Shown here: piece by piece, positions 8,094 to 16,598 of the stretch
Numbering within the stretch: the first letter of the stretch is position 1
How the letters are laid out: every line of letters starts with the position of its first letter
Assembly: GCA_903871545.1 (NCBI GenBank)
Contig: CAIQHG010000080.1
Span: forward strand, 1 to 37,466
Origin: an uncultured Burkholderiales bacterium
GTDB taxonomy: Bacteria; Pseudomonadota; Gammaproteobacteria; Burkholderiales; Burkholderiaceae_C
Direction: 5' to 3'
Length of the DNA: 37,466 nt
Made by a program: the position numbers and the translations under genes
The notes under the pieces: generated by a model
Seen by the model: the letters and a program-made list of their open reading frames with translations, nothing else
The model's database searches: none
Told to the model about the DNA's origin: nothing

Positions 8094-8450
8094 ATGAAAA
8101 TTTCAACAACACTTTTTACCAGTTTATTTGTTTTTTTACTCTCTTTTTCGAATGTTTCTATCTTTGCTGCGGAAGTTAAAGGGAATAACGTTCGATACGT
8201 AAATGCACGATGGGAAGAAGGCAAGGAGAAGAAAGTAAGTTTTACTAAACAAAGTAATAATAACCAATGGGAAGAGCATAACCAATGGAATGACAGACGA
8301 TATTTGTGGGAACAAATTAACCATGATGAATGGTCCGTTTATTTAAAGATGGGTGTTGACAAAGCTCAAATAGATTTATTTAAACAAAAAATAATCTTTG
8401 AACGTAATGGAGTCAAAGAGGTAGCTGATATTTTTGATAAAAAGGATTGA
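8094..8450 (+). CDS. Small exported protein of unknown function
   Basis: A 118-residue protein with a signal peptide (hydrophobic run to about residue 24, cleavage near IFAAE). The mature part is rich in Trp, Asn and charged residues, with NNQWEEHNQW, HDEWSVYL and AQIDLFKQKIIF. This Trp/strand pattern resembles the C-terminal domain of the exported protein at 2397-2936, on the other side of the divergent region. GGAG precedes the start. It is the last gene before a strong terminator (8498-8537). No family was recognised. Confidence 0.65.
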   Translation: MKISTTLFTSLFVFLLSFSNVSIFAAEVKGNNVRYVNARWEEGKEKKVSFTKQSNNNQWEEHNQWNDRRYLWEQINHDEWSVYLKMGVDKAQIDLFKQKIIFERNGVKEVADIFDKKD

Positions 8451-8497
8451 TTTTTTAAAAGACATATAAGTCATTAAAAATTACATTTAATTGCCTG

Positions 8498-8537
8498 GTC
8501 AACGGAAATTATTAATTAATTTTCGTTGACTTTTTTA
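8498..8537 (+). terminator. Strong rho-independent terminator after the small exported protein
   Basis: GTCAACG (8498-8504) pairs with CGTTGAC (8524-8530). The stem continues inward through a G-T wobble and AAATTA/TAATTT to a TTAAT loop, giving about 14 pairs. Six T residues and an AT-rich run follow. It ends plus-strand transcription of the group starting at 5437. Confidence 0.9.
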
Positions 8538-8773
8538 TTTTAATGCCGGGATTTTTAATTTAATCAAAAACTAATAAACCAACTCATGATAATGATTTCT
8601 AAGGGTTAGTTTAATTATGATTAACTTTGAATCATAATTGAAACGATGGAAATGCTTGAATTACTTGTGTGCTAGACCTTAAAGCACTAAATTTTTATTC
8701 TCATAAGCGCCAGACATATTTAAAAAATTACATAAGTAGAAAAGATAAATACTGCAAGAATTTAGAATTTTAC
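8538..8773. other. Intergenic region with no visible gene
   Basis: Together with the preceding terminator this makes a 323-bp gap (8451-8773) between convergent genes. The sequence is AT-rich; beyond the terminator I see no gene, RNA or repeat. Confidence 0.5.
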
Positions 8774-9256
8774 TTATTTCTTGGTAATTTTTTCTCTTAT
8801 TTCAAATAACTCATTATCATAATCAAAATCATCATTATTTTCAAAATTAAGGTATTTTATTTCTTTTTCTTTATTTGATCTTTTGAGCTTGTGTTTGATC
8901 GGACAAAAATAAGACTCTGTGCGTTCAATTATTGCTCCCACTAAGTTTATAACTCCAACTGCATAAGCGCAATAACTGCAATGAAATTTTGAGATCCAAT
9001 CTAAATATTTGAGCTCTTGTCTATCAAAAATAATATATTGGCTTCTGTTAAATTTTTCTAGTTTATATACTGGAAAACATGCAAATTGGTAAAACCACAC
9101 AAATATGTCTAAAAAAATAATAGGAAAAATCATGGCATAAATTATTGGACCTGTTATCAAATTTATTGGTTTAGATCTTCTTATTAACGCTATGAATCCA
9201 AGTTCATTGTTATTTTTTTTGTGAATTAAGTATTTTCTGTATTCTTTTTTTATCAT
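8774..9256 (-). CDS. Conserved hypothetical membrane-associated protein with CxxC motif
   Basis: A 160-residue protein with one clear hydrophobic segment (about 33-58), then YIIFDRQELKYLDWISKFHCSYC with a CxxC pair (Cys93, Cys96) and a third Cys in YFCPIKH (Cys118), and an acidic C-terminus. From memory, the pattern 'F/Y-DR-L-YLN-I-K-CxYC-YA-G-ERTE-YxCPIKH' recurs in a conserved hypothetical family of Proteobacteria; its function is not known to me. The Cys and His residues could bind a metal or a redox cofactor. No clear ribosome-binding site is visible. The gene stands alone on the minus strand. Confidence 0.65.
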   Translation of the reverse strand: MIKKEYRKYLIHKKNNNELGFIALIRRSKPINLITGPIIYAMIFPIIFLDIFVWFYQFACFPVYKLEKFNRSQYIIFDRQELKYLDWISKFHCSYCAYAVGVINLVGAIIERTESYFCPIKHKLKRSNKEKEIKYLNFENNDDFDYDNELFEIREKITKK

Positions 9257-9602
9257 ATTTTTTGGTTTTTAAAATTAGTTACAAATACATAATAATTTTC
9301 TGTTTCATATTAATTTTAAAGTATCTTATTACAGATTTTAAAATTATAAGTATTCCAAGGTTTGTATTAGTATTTTTTTAAATTTGAGTATATTTTACTC
9401 ATGCAAGAAATCTGAGTCGTATTGATTTTGTAATTGAACCCAATTGCTCTTTTATTATTTTGTCCTAAAACTATCCCCTTTGTTTGATTTTTATCAAACC
9501 TTCAAAAAATTCGTGAATATATAATTATTTCAATCGGTGTAATTCAGTTAATGAAATGTCATTTAATTTCTTTGAAGTCACCTTAATTTACTTTTTTAAT
9601 AT
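9257..9602. other. Divergent AT-rich intergenic region
   Basis: This 346-bp region separates divergent genes and should hold both promoters. It is almost entirely A and T; I see no gene, hairpin or repeat in it. Confidence 0.5.
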
Positions 9603-9995
9603 ATGACCATAAATCACGTTGTAATCTGGATTGACCACAAGGAAGCACATATTCTTTATTATGATTCTTCTTTAAACCAGTTGATTAAATCTCAGTCTAA
9701 TCATCCTCATGTACATCACAAAGCCAACGAGATTGGAAGCGGTAAAGCTTTGGAGGACAGGAAATACTTTCACAGTGTGATCTGCGCTGTTGCTATTGTT
9801 AATGAAATTTTAGTTATGGGACCTGGGTCCGCTAAAATTGAATTTTTAAAATTTGTTGCTTTGCATGAGCCAATTTTATCCAAAAAAATAATCGGAGTAG
9901 AGACTTGTGATCACCCTACAGATCCCCAAATAATTGCATTTGCAAAAAAATATTTTCACAGAATAGATAAATTATTACCTATTAATGCTGAGTAA
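9603..9995 (+). CDS. 'Translational machinery protein'-type small protein (eRF1 domain 3-like)
   Basis: A 130-residue soluble protein. The sequence HVVIWIDHKEAHILYY at the N-terminus, ILVMGPGSAKIEFLKF in the middle and GVETCDHPTDPQIIAFAKKYF at the C-terminus match the family usually annotated 'translational machinery protein'. That family resembles domain 3 of release factor eRF1 and pelota and the bacterial baeRF families. A role at stalled ribosomes has been proposed for such proteins but not shown here. The length is typical of the single-domain form. The mid-region His-rich run (HPHVHHK) is usual for the family. Confidence 0.75.
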   Translation: MTINHVVIWIDHKEAHILYYDSSLNQLIKSQSNHPHVHHKANEIGSGKALEDRKYFHSVICAVAIVNEILVMGPGSAKIEFLKFVALHEPILSKKIIGVETCDHPTDPQIIAFAKKYFHRIDKLLPINAE

Positions 9996-10156
9996 TTTTT
10001 CATTTTTAACTTAATAAATTTCTGCTTAAAAAGTCTCACTCTTAAATTCAAGGTAAATATTTTTTTGATTTAAAAAAATTCGAATGTTTACTTAGTTAAT
10101 GTTTATTAATTCTTCTAAGGCAAGCCAGTATTCAAGATTACTAGTTCATTCAATTA

Positions 10157-10573
10157 TTATTTTTTCTCTTTAAGGACTTTTTTGCCGTCTTTATCTAGTG
10201 TTTCGTACATGCTATTTGTACCCTCTGAATTTTTCTTCTCTATTTCTCTTTCAATTAAACCGGCTATGTGAGGTGAGTCTGCGTTACCTAACCATGGCCC
10301 TCGGTTGTAATAGATGATCAACAGTTGGTCACTGCTGCATTTCAGACCATTTTTAAGAATCCATGCTTCAATTTTTTTAGCTCTGACTTCAACTGCGTTT
10401 TCAGTCAGTCCTATTGACTTAAATTCCGAAATTGCGCAAGTGGATTGTTTGCTAGCTGGTGGAGCAACAGTAGGGGCAGGAGAAGCCGGGTTAGGAGGTT
10501 CATTTTGAGCCTTGACTGTTGTAACTATTAGAAAAAAGCAAAAAGTAAATAGAAATCGTAATATTATTTTCAT
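10157..10573 (-). CDS. Small exported protein with Pro-rich linker, unknown function
   Basis: A 138-residue protein with a signal peptide (hydrophobic 4-20, cleavage near VKAQ) and a Pro/Ala linker (residues 25-41). The domain of about 95 residues has two Cys (CAISEF, GLKCSS) that could form a disulphide, and a conserved-looking segment LLIIYYNRGPWLGNAD. No family was recognised. It is monocistronic as far as can be seen, with a hairpin about 60 bp upstream of the start. Confidence 0.6.
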   Translation of the reverse strand: MKIILRFLFTFCFFLIVTTVKAQNEPPNPASPAPTVAPPASKQSTCAISEFKSIGLTENAVEVRAKKIEAWILKNGLKCSSDQLLIIYYNRGPWLGNADSPHIAGLIEREIEKKNSEGTNSMYETLDKDGKKVLKEKK

Positions 10574-10633
10574 TTCATAAAAACTTGTTAAATCGACAAT
10601 TAATTAATTTTCTCAATTTTTCGGCTTTATTCT

Positions 10634-10653
10634 CAGGTCCAAGAACGGACCTG
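10634..10653. promoter_or_regulatory. Perfect 7-bp stem-loop upstream of a small exported-protein gene
   Basis: CAGGTCC (10634-10640) and GGACCTG (10647-10653) form a perfect inverted repeat with a 6-nt loop. It lies 60 bp before the start of the minus-strand gene at 10573 and about 110 bp before the IS end. Only a short T-rich tail follows, so it could be an operator or a weak terminator. Confidence 0.4.
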
Positions 10654-10772
10654 GTTTATTAATTATAGGTGTTCTATAGAGTTCTTTATTCTTTTTGAAA
10701 TTTTATGAATTACTAACCACACTACCACTAGCAAATTTACAGTCCCGCCACTTAATCGTATTTAATGGGTAT

Positions 10773-10853
10773 TTCGGAGTATCGTGACCAGTTGATTCGG
10801 TATCGTGACCAACTGTTTCGGTATCGTGACCACGCATTTCGGGACCGTGACCG
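10773..10853 (+). repeat. Left-end transposase-binding boxes of the IS21 element
   Basis: Four copies of a motif close to TTCGGTATCGTGACCA occur at 10773-10790 (two extra bases), 10796-10811, 10817-10832 and 10838-10853. The TCGTGACC cores are spaced exactly 21 bp, two helical turns, as expected for multiple IstA binding sites in IS21-type ends. Confidence 0.85.
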
Positions 10854-10964
10854 GCTAGTTTTATAGTCCTCTTTCTGCGTTTTGGAGCTTAGTCAGGTCA
10901 GTTCGTTAGTGTTGCGTATGAACCACTTATAGGCCTTACTCTCAAGATTTCATCTGGAGTAGTA

Positions 10965-12491
10965 ATGCCTCAACCTAGAACGGACATACGCATGATTAAA
11001 GACATTTTGAGGCTCAAACTAGAGAGCAAACTCAGCCATAACGACATCGCTGTGGCTTTAGGCATTTCCAAAGGGCTCGCCTCCAAATACATTAGCTTGG
11101 CCGCTCAAGAAGGTTTACTTTGGGCACAAATTGAACCCCTCGATGAAGTTCAGCTTGAACACAAACTATTGGGCCGAGACCCATCCAAGCTCAAAGTCGT
11201 TGAGCCAGACTTTGGTCTCATTCATATTGAACTCAGGCGCAAGGGCGTTACTCTTGCGCTACTTTGGCAGGAATACCGTCAGGCCTTTGAGGGACAAAGA
11301 ACCTGGGCGTATACGCAATTTTGCGAGCACTACAAGATGTTTGCAAAGACACTCAAGCGCTCTATGCGCCAACACCGGCGTGCTGGAGAAAAGATGTTTA
11401 TCGACTTTGCGGGTCCGACTCTTGCGTTGGTAAGCGGCGCTCGTGCCCATGTCTTTGTCTGTGCAATGGGGGCGTCGAGTTACACCTTTGCATGCGCAAC
11501 ACCTGATGAGACGATGCGCTCGTGGCTGACATCGATGGCACGTGCATTGACGTTCTACGGCGGCGTGCCCGAGTTGATCATCCCTGACAACCCCAAGTCG
11601 CTTGTGAGTAATGCTTGCCGCTTTGAGCCTGAGTTGAATGCATCCGTTCGGGACTTTGCGCGTTATTACAGTGTCGGGGTACTCCCCGCTAGGCCTTATT
11701 CACCCAAGGATAAGGCAACGGCGGAGAGTGCCGTGCAGGTGGTGGAGCGGTGGATCATGGCTCGCCTGCGCAACGAGAGGTTTAGTGATGTGAACGCAGT
11801 TGACAGGGCGATTGCAACACTCCTACCTTTACTGAATACGCGTCCCTTCCAAAAGCTTCAGGGCAGTCGTGCGAGCCAGTTTGCAAGTCTAGATGCACCC
11901 GAATTAAAGGCATTACCCGCACAGATGTGGGCCTGGGCTACCTTCAAAAAGGTGCGCGTGCATATCAACTATCACATTGAGGTGCAGGGGCACTATTACA
12001 GTGTTCCGAATGCTTTGGTAGGCTTAGAGATGGAGGCTCGCATTACAGATGCACTCATCGAGGTGCTGCACAAGGGTAAGCGGGTGGCGTGCCATCCGCG
12101 TAGTCACAAAAAGGGAGATTACTCAACAATAGATGAGCATATGTCTGCAGCACATCGGGCTCACAAGGAGTGGACGGCGCAGCGGCTCATTCACTGGAGT
12201 GGCGAGATTGGCTCAAACACTCAAATATTTGTGACTCAACTGTTGGGGCGTTACAAACATCCTGAACACGGGTATCGCAGTTGCTTGGGTTTAATCAGTT
12301 TGACCAAGAGGTACGGTAACTCAAGAGTTGATAGCGCTTGCAAACTTGCGTTAGCGCTTGGTGCCGTGTATTACCGCCATGTTAAAGAGATCTTGATCAA
12401 CGGGCGTGATTTGGTTGTAGTTGAAGATGTGCAGGTGGACTGGGTCAGTCCAGAGCACGATAACGTGCGCGGTGCGGCCAGTTACCACTAA
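10965..12491 (+). CDS. istA: IS21-family transposase IstA
   Basis: A 508-residue DDE transposase. The N-terminus has a helix-turn-helix (LSHNDIAVALGISKGLASKYI, about 23-43). The integrase core begins near residue 130 with GEKMFIDFAGPT (first Asp), continues with PELIIPDNPKSLV (second Asp) and ends in PYSPKDKATAESAV (Glu). The C-terminal beta domain contains HYYSVPNALVG, typical of IstA (HYYSVP). It catalyses strand cleavage and joining with help of IstB. Full length; no frameshift seen. Confidence 0.95.
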   Translation: MPQPRTDIRMIKDILRLKLESKLSHNDIAVALGISKGLASKYISLAAQEGLLWAQIEPLDEVQLEHKLLGRDPSKLKVVEPDFGLIHIELRRKGVTLALLWQEYRQAFEGQRTWAYTQFCEHYKMFAKTLKRSMRQHRRAGEKMFIDFAGPTLALVSGARAHVFVCAMGASSYTFACATPDETMRSWLTSMARALTFYGGVPELIIPDNPKSLVSNACRFEPELNASVRDFARYYSVGVLPARPYSPKDKATAESAVQVVERWIMARLRNERFSDVNAVDRAIATLLPLLNTRPFQKLQGSRASQFASLDAPELKALPAQMWAWATFKKVRVHINYHIEVQGHYYSVPNALVGLEMEARITDALIEVLHKGKRVACHPRSHKKGDYSTIDEHMSAAHRAHKEWTAQRLIHWSGEIGSNTQIFVTQLLGRYKHPEHGYRSCLGLISLTKRYGNSRVDSACKLALALGAVYYRHVKEILINGRDLVVVEDVQVDWVSPEHDNVRGAASYH

Positions 12492-12510
12492 CCAAGTCGA
12501 GGAATAAATC

Positions 12511-13290
12511 ATGATGATGAATAACACACTGGCACAGCTGCGCGAATTACGAATGAACGCTATGGCACTTGGGGTTGAAGAACAAATGGCAAGTCCAAAC
12601 AGCGCAACGCTGTCATTTGAAGAAAGGTTGGCGTTGATTGTTGATAAGGAGATCCATACACGTAGTGATAAACGGCGTGAAGCGCTTCTAAAGCGGGCAA
12701 GCCTGAAGTACCCACAAGCGTGCATAGAAGATCTGGATACTAGAGCGGCCAGGGGTATTGAGCGCTCGGCGGTGATGAGTCTTGCGCTATCGCGCTGGGT
12801 GGAGGACGGTGCTTCAATTTTGATTACGGGGCCAACGGGTTCGGGGAAGTCTTGGCTTGGATGTGCACTGGCTCAGTATGCATGCCGCAGAGGCCAGTCA
12901 GCGCTTTATATAAGGGTGCCCCGATTGGCAGAGAATTTACGCATCTTGCACGGGGACGGGAGCTTCAAGAAGTGGTTGATGATGGTAGAGCGAACGGATG
13001 TCTTGGTGCTCGATGACTGGGCTATGGTGACGCTGGAGGGGCCAACGCGAGCAGATTTAATGGAGGTATTGGATGATAGGTGCGGGAAACGGGCGACGAT
13101 TGTTACAACTCAATTACCGATTGAGCATTGGCACTCGTGGATTGGCGATGCAACCATTGCGGATGCAATGCTTGATCGACTACTTCCCAGGGCACACAGA
13201 ATACAACTCAAGGGTGAATCACTGAGAAAAGAAAGTGCTGGGAAAGTTGGTAAATCTACTCTCGTGAAAGAGGAGTCGAAATCAAGCTGA
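12511..13290 (+). CDS. istB: IS21-family helper ATPase IstB
   Basis: A 259-residue AAA+ ATPase of the IstB/DnaC type. Walker A is GPTGSGKS (about residues 107-114) and Walker B is VLVLDDWAM, followed by a sensor region TIVTTQLPIEHWHSWI and DAMLDRLL. IstB remodels target DNA and directs IstA. The start is preceded by GAGGAATAAATC, 19 bp after istA, as in other IS21 elements. Intact. Confidence 0.95.
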   Translation: MMMNNTLAQLRELRMNAMALGVEEQMASPNSATLSFEERLALIVDKEIHTRSDKRREALLKRASLKYPQACIEDLDTRAARGIERSAVMSLALSRWVEDGASILITGPTGSGKSWLGCALAQYACRRGQSALYIRVPRLAENLRILHGDGSFKKWLMMVERTDVLVLDDWAMVTLEGPTRADLMEVLDDRCGKRATIVTTQLPIEHWHSWIGDATIADAMLDRLLPRAHRIQLKGESLRKESAGKVGKSTLVKEESKSS

Positions 13291-13464
13291 TGAGTTGCTT
13301 ACAAAATCGACAGCTAAGGAAACGAATTTAAATAAAAGCAAGAATTAAATTCAAAGACCTTCACCGTCTGAAGGTTATAAATCGGGGTGAAATTGAACCG
13401 GAAGGGTTCCAAGGCATCCGAATTACAATAGATTGTGCGCAACACTAGCTTCTGACCGTCTATC

Positions 13465-13503
13465 GGTCACGATACCGAAATCACCGGTCACGTTCGCCGA
13501 AAT
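13465..13503 (-). repeat. Right-end transposase-binding boxes of the IS21 element
   Basis: Two inverted copies of the left-end motif lie at 13465-13480 and 13486-13503, again 21 bp apart. The right end thus has two boxes against four on the left, an asymmetry common in this family. Confidence 0.85.
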
Positions 13504-13590
13504 ACGCATTTAAAGTATCATGTCTGCTTTGGGCTAGTAATATGCCGCAAATTTTTTTATGTCTTTTTAAATGTTCAATTAATTCTTTAA

Positions 13591-15318
13591 ATGATTCAAA
13601 GCAGAAGAGATTTTTTGCAATTATTGGGGCTAGCATCTACTGCAGGTTTGATCCTGGAGAATACCTCAAGCGGTGCCCAAAGGTCTGTTGACAGCCTCTA
13701 TGATTTTAATTCTTTTGGGAATGTGCATTTGCTTCATTTCACTGATTGCCACGCCCAACTATTGCCTATTTACTTCAGAGAGCCGAGTATCAATTTGGGA
13801 TATGGAGCCCAGTTTGCACAACCGCCACACTTAGTCGGGGATGAATTGCTAAAGCATTATCACTTTAAGCCCAATTCTCGTCAGGCGTACGCCTTTACGC
13901 ATTTAAATTTTCAAGAAGCTGCTAATTTATACGGCCGGGTGGGCGGTTTTGCTCATTTAGCGACTTTAATTAAAAAAATTAAATCTAATCGTAAAGATGC
14001 TCTAGTTTTGGACGGCGGCGACACTTGGCAAGGTTCAGCTACAGCTCTTTGGACAAAAGGCCAAGACATGGTTGATGCGTGCTTGGCCCTAGGAGTGGAT
14101 GTAATGACTTCTCATTGGGAAATGACTTTAGGGGAGGGGAGGGTCAATGAGATTATTTCAAATGACTTTAAGAACAAGATTTCTTTTATTGCTCAAAACA
14201 TCCATACCAGGGACTTTGGAGATCAAGTTTTTGAACCCTACGTGATAAAAGTAATGAACGGGGTTCAAGTTGCAATAATTGGACAGGCTTTTCCATACAC
14301 ACCTATTGCCAATCCTGCTTACTTTACTCCAAATTGGACCTTTGGAATCGAGGAAGCTAACCTTCAAAAGACAATTGATCAAGTTAAACTAGAGGGAGCC
14401 AAGGTCGTAGTTTTGTTGTCTCACAACGGAATGGAAGTAGATTTAAAAATTGCAAGTAGAGTTAGTGGTCTAGACGCAGTCCTGGGGGGGCATACACACG
14501 ATGGTGTTCCGCACCCAATTAAAGTATCCAATTTAGGAGGAACTACTTTGGTAACTAACGCTGGCTCTAATGGTAAATTCTTGGGCGTTTTAGATTTTGA
14601 TGTAAAGTTTGGTCGAGTGGTGGACTTTAGGTACAAATTGCTTCCAGTGTTCTCCGACCTCATACCACCAGACTCCTCAATGACTGAATTGATTCAAAAA
14701 GTTAGGGCACCTTTTGAGACCCAACTCAATCAAACTCTTGCGCACACAAAGGAGGTCCTGTACCGCAGGGGAAATTTTAACGGGACATTTGATCAAGTAA
14801 TTCTTGATGCTTTGATGAAAGTCAAAGATTCAGAGATAGGATTTTCCCCCGGATTTAGATGGGGGACCACATTATTAGGTGGGCAAAGCATTACCCTTGA
14901 GGACGTCATGAATCAAACGGCAATTACCTACCCAACCACCACAGTGACTCCAATGAGTGGAGAGTCAATTAAATTAATTTTGGAAGACGTTGCTGATAAT
15001 TTATTTAATCCAGACCCCTATTACCAACAAGGGGGTGATATGGTGAGAGTGGGGGGACTAAATTACTCTATTGATCCTGCCGAAAAAATGGGTAGAAGAA
15101 TTTCCGATCTTAGGCTTAAGGGGGAGTTGCTTAGTGCGTCAAAAATCTACAAAGTAGCCGGTTGGGGATCTATTTCTGAGGAAGTCCACAATAAGGGGGG
15201 GCAGCCTATCTGGGATCTTTTAGTGGAGTATTTAAAAGATGTCAAAGAGGTACCCCACGTTACCCCCAATTTGCCCCAGATCAAGGGAGTTTTAAACAAT
15301 CCTGGTTTTACAAAATAG
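13591..15318 (+). CDS. soxB: SoxB thiosulfohydrolase (5'-nucleotidase superfamily), exported by Tat
   Basis: A 575-residue protein. The N-terminus SRRDFLQLLGLAS is a Tat signal of the kind SoxB carries. The metallophosphoesterase core shows HFTDCHAQLLPIYFREPS (about 49-66), GGDTWQGS (142-149), HWE (175-177, the SoxB replacement for nucleotidase GNHE), SHNG (277-280) and GGHTHDG (299-305). The C-terminal nucleotidase domain follows. SoxB hydrolyses the sulfate group from SoxY-bound thiosulfate in the periplasm, using a dimanganese site. Length and motifs are normal and the gene appears intact. No soxXAYZCD gene lies in the window, and an IS21 element sits 82 bp upstream, so its promoter or operon link may be lost. 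No good ribosome-binding site precedes the ATG. Confidence 0.92.
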   Translation: MIQSRRDFLQLLGLASTAGLILENTSSGAQRSVDSLYDFNSFGNVHLLHFTDCHAQLLPIYFREPSINLGYGAQFAQPPHLVGDELLKHYHFKPNSRQAYAFTHLNFQEAANLYGRVGGFAHLATLIKKIKSNRKDALVLDGGDTWQGSATALWTKGQDMVDACLALGVDVMTSHWEMTLGEGRVNEIISNDFKNKISFIAQNIHTRDFGDQVFEPYVIKVMNGVQVAIIGQAFPYTPIANPAYFTPNWTFGIEEANLQKTIDQVKLEGAKVVVLLSHNGMEVDLKIASRVSGLDAVLGGHTHDGVPHPIKVSNLGGTTLVTNAGSNGKFLGVLDFDVKFGRVVDFRYKLLPVFSDLIPPDSSMTELIQKVRAPFETQLNQTLAHTKEVLYRRGNFNGTFDQVILDALMKVKDSEIGFSPGFRWGTTLLGGQSITLEDVMNQTAITYPTTTVTPMSGESIKLILEDVADNLFNPDPYYQQGGDMVRVGGLNYSIDPAEKMGRRISDLRLKGELLSASKIYKVAGWGSISEEVHNKGGQPIWDLLVEYLKDVKEVPHVTPNLPQIKGVLNNPGFTK

Positions 15319-15631
15319 ATTGTTTTTAAGCTGAGTTCAAAAAATATATTCAATTGTCTAACCTTCAGCCTTGTAGCAACTAAATTTGGCGGCAACGCCT
15401 GCACCCAAAACATTGCTGCTTTTCAGGTCCACTCGCAGAGCTGGGGAAAAATTCTTTTTTGATGACTTAATTGATAACACTAGGCCCATGAACAAACGAG
15501 AGCATGAAGCAGTACCAGATCATGTGAAAGCCCCATCAAAGAGGCATTAGACACATGGACCTAGAATATCGATCGGATTTGCCTACTAAGAACGAACAAT
15601 TCAATCTCTTCAAGGATCCACATTTTTACAT
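15319..15631. other. Intergenic region downstream of soxB
   Basis: These 313 bases separate the convergent soxB and BKACE genes. I see no clear gene. There is a small GGCG-GCAA-CGCC hairpin at 15388-15399 without a T tract, and no evident terminator. Confidence 0.5.
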
Positions 15632-16558
15632 TTAAAAATTAACGTTATGACCGCCCTTTAGATTTAATATTTCTCGTGCCTCATTGGGGGTTGCAACCTG
15701 TAGCGATAGGCCCTCAATAATATTTTTCATACGAGTGACTTGCGCTGCATTTGTTTTTGCCAAATGACCAGGGCCATCCCATAAAGAATCTTCAAGACCC
15801 ACTCTTACATTTCCACCCATTGATGCAGACATGGTTGCGATAGGTATTTGATTTTTTCCGGCCCCTAAAACTGACCATATGTAGCTGTTGCCAAAGAGCC
15901 TATCTGCTGTGCGTTTCATGTGAATGACATCCTCTGGGTGTGGACCAATTCCGCCAAGGAGGCCAAACACAGATTGAATGAGAAACGGAGCTTTGATTAA
16001 TCCTCTGTCAATGAAATGAGCAGCGGTATACAAATGCCCAATGTCATAGCATTCGATCTCAAAACGAGTTTGATTGTCACTACAAGACTCCAGTATGTGT
16101 GCGATGTCTTTGAATGTATTTTTAAATACCCTATCGTCGCTACCCGCCAGGTAAGGAGCTTCCCAGTCGTATTTGAAAGTGGGGTATCGATTTAGCATGG
16201 GGTATAGGCCAAAATTCATAGAGCCCATATTGAGTGAAGCAACTTCAGGCTTGAAATAATGCGCGGGTTTGAGGCGCTCCTCAATGGTCATATTAGGTGC
16301 GCCGCCCGTAGTTAAATTGATGACTACATCACTTGCGGCCTTGATTTGGGGTAAAAACTGTTTAAAAAGCTCTGGATCTTGAGAGGGCTTGCCGTTATGG
16401 TGCTCTCGGGCATGCAAGTGGACGATGGAGGCTCCTGCGGCGGCTGCACTAATAGCTGATTCTGCTATTTCACCGGCCGTAATAGGCAAGTACTCAGACA
16501 TAGTGGGTGTGTGGATTGCGCCTGTAACCGCGCAGGTGATGATTACTTTGCGTGACAT
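15632..16558 (-). CDS. Beta-keto acid cleavage enzyme (BKACE, DUF849 family), copy 1
   Basis: A 308-residue TIM-barrel enzyme of the BKACE family. Family features are ITCAVTG at the N-terminus, the zinc-binding HLHARE (His47, His49), NLTTGGAP, the segment ASMGGNVRVGLEDSLW with the third ligand Glu256, and the C-terminal ATPNEAREIL. BKACEs condense a beta-keto acid with acetyl-CoA to give acetoacetate and a new acyl-CoA; known substrates include 3-keto-5-aminohexanoate and dehydrocarnitine. Here the dehydrogenase gene directly upstream (40 bp gap) should supply the keto acid. The start is supported by AAGGA six bases upstream. The substrate cannot be read from the sequence. Confidence 0.92.
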   Translation of the reverse strand: MSRKVIITCAVTGAIHTPTMSEYLPITAGEIAESAISAAAAGASIVHLHAREHHNGKPSQDPELFKQFLPQIKAASDVVINLTTGGAPNMTIEERLKPAHYFKPEVASLNMGSMNFGLYPMLNRYPTFKYDWEAPYLAGSDDRVFKNTFKDIAHILESCSDNQTRFEIECYDIGHLYTAAHFIDRGLIKAPFLIQSVFGLLGGIGPHPEDVIHMKRTADRLFGNSYIWSVLGAGKNQIPIATMSASMGGNVRVGLEDSLWDGPGHLAKTNAAQVTRMKNIIEGLSLQVATPNEAREILNLKGGHNVNF

Positions 16559-16598
16559 TGATATTCCTTGAGTAAAGGTTGGGGTTGAAATTGATGGA

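Larger units (their letters stand above)
10766..13508 (+). mobile_element. Complete IS21-family insertion sequence (2743 bp)
   Basis: The element begins TGGGTATTTCGG and its other end read outward is TGCGTATTTCGG, matching the TG...CA termini usual for IS21. It is flanked on both sides by TTTAA (10761-10765 and 13509-13513), a 5-bp target duplication. It contains istA and istB in order with a 19-bp gap and no passenger gene. Both genes are uninterrupted, so the element is probably active or recently active. It is richer in G and C than its surroundings, which agrees with recent arrival. It is inserted 82 bp upstream of soxB in the same orientation. Confidence 0.92.

Noticed and set aside
12351..12725. 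Minus-strand open frame across the istA/istB junction
   Set aside because: It is antisense to two well-supported transposition genes and resembles no protein family.
15388..15399. GGCG-GCAA-CGCC hairpin after soxB as terminator
   Set aside because: Only four pairs and no T tract.
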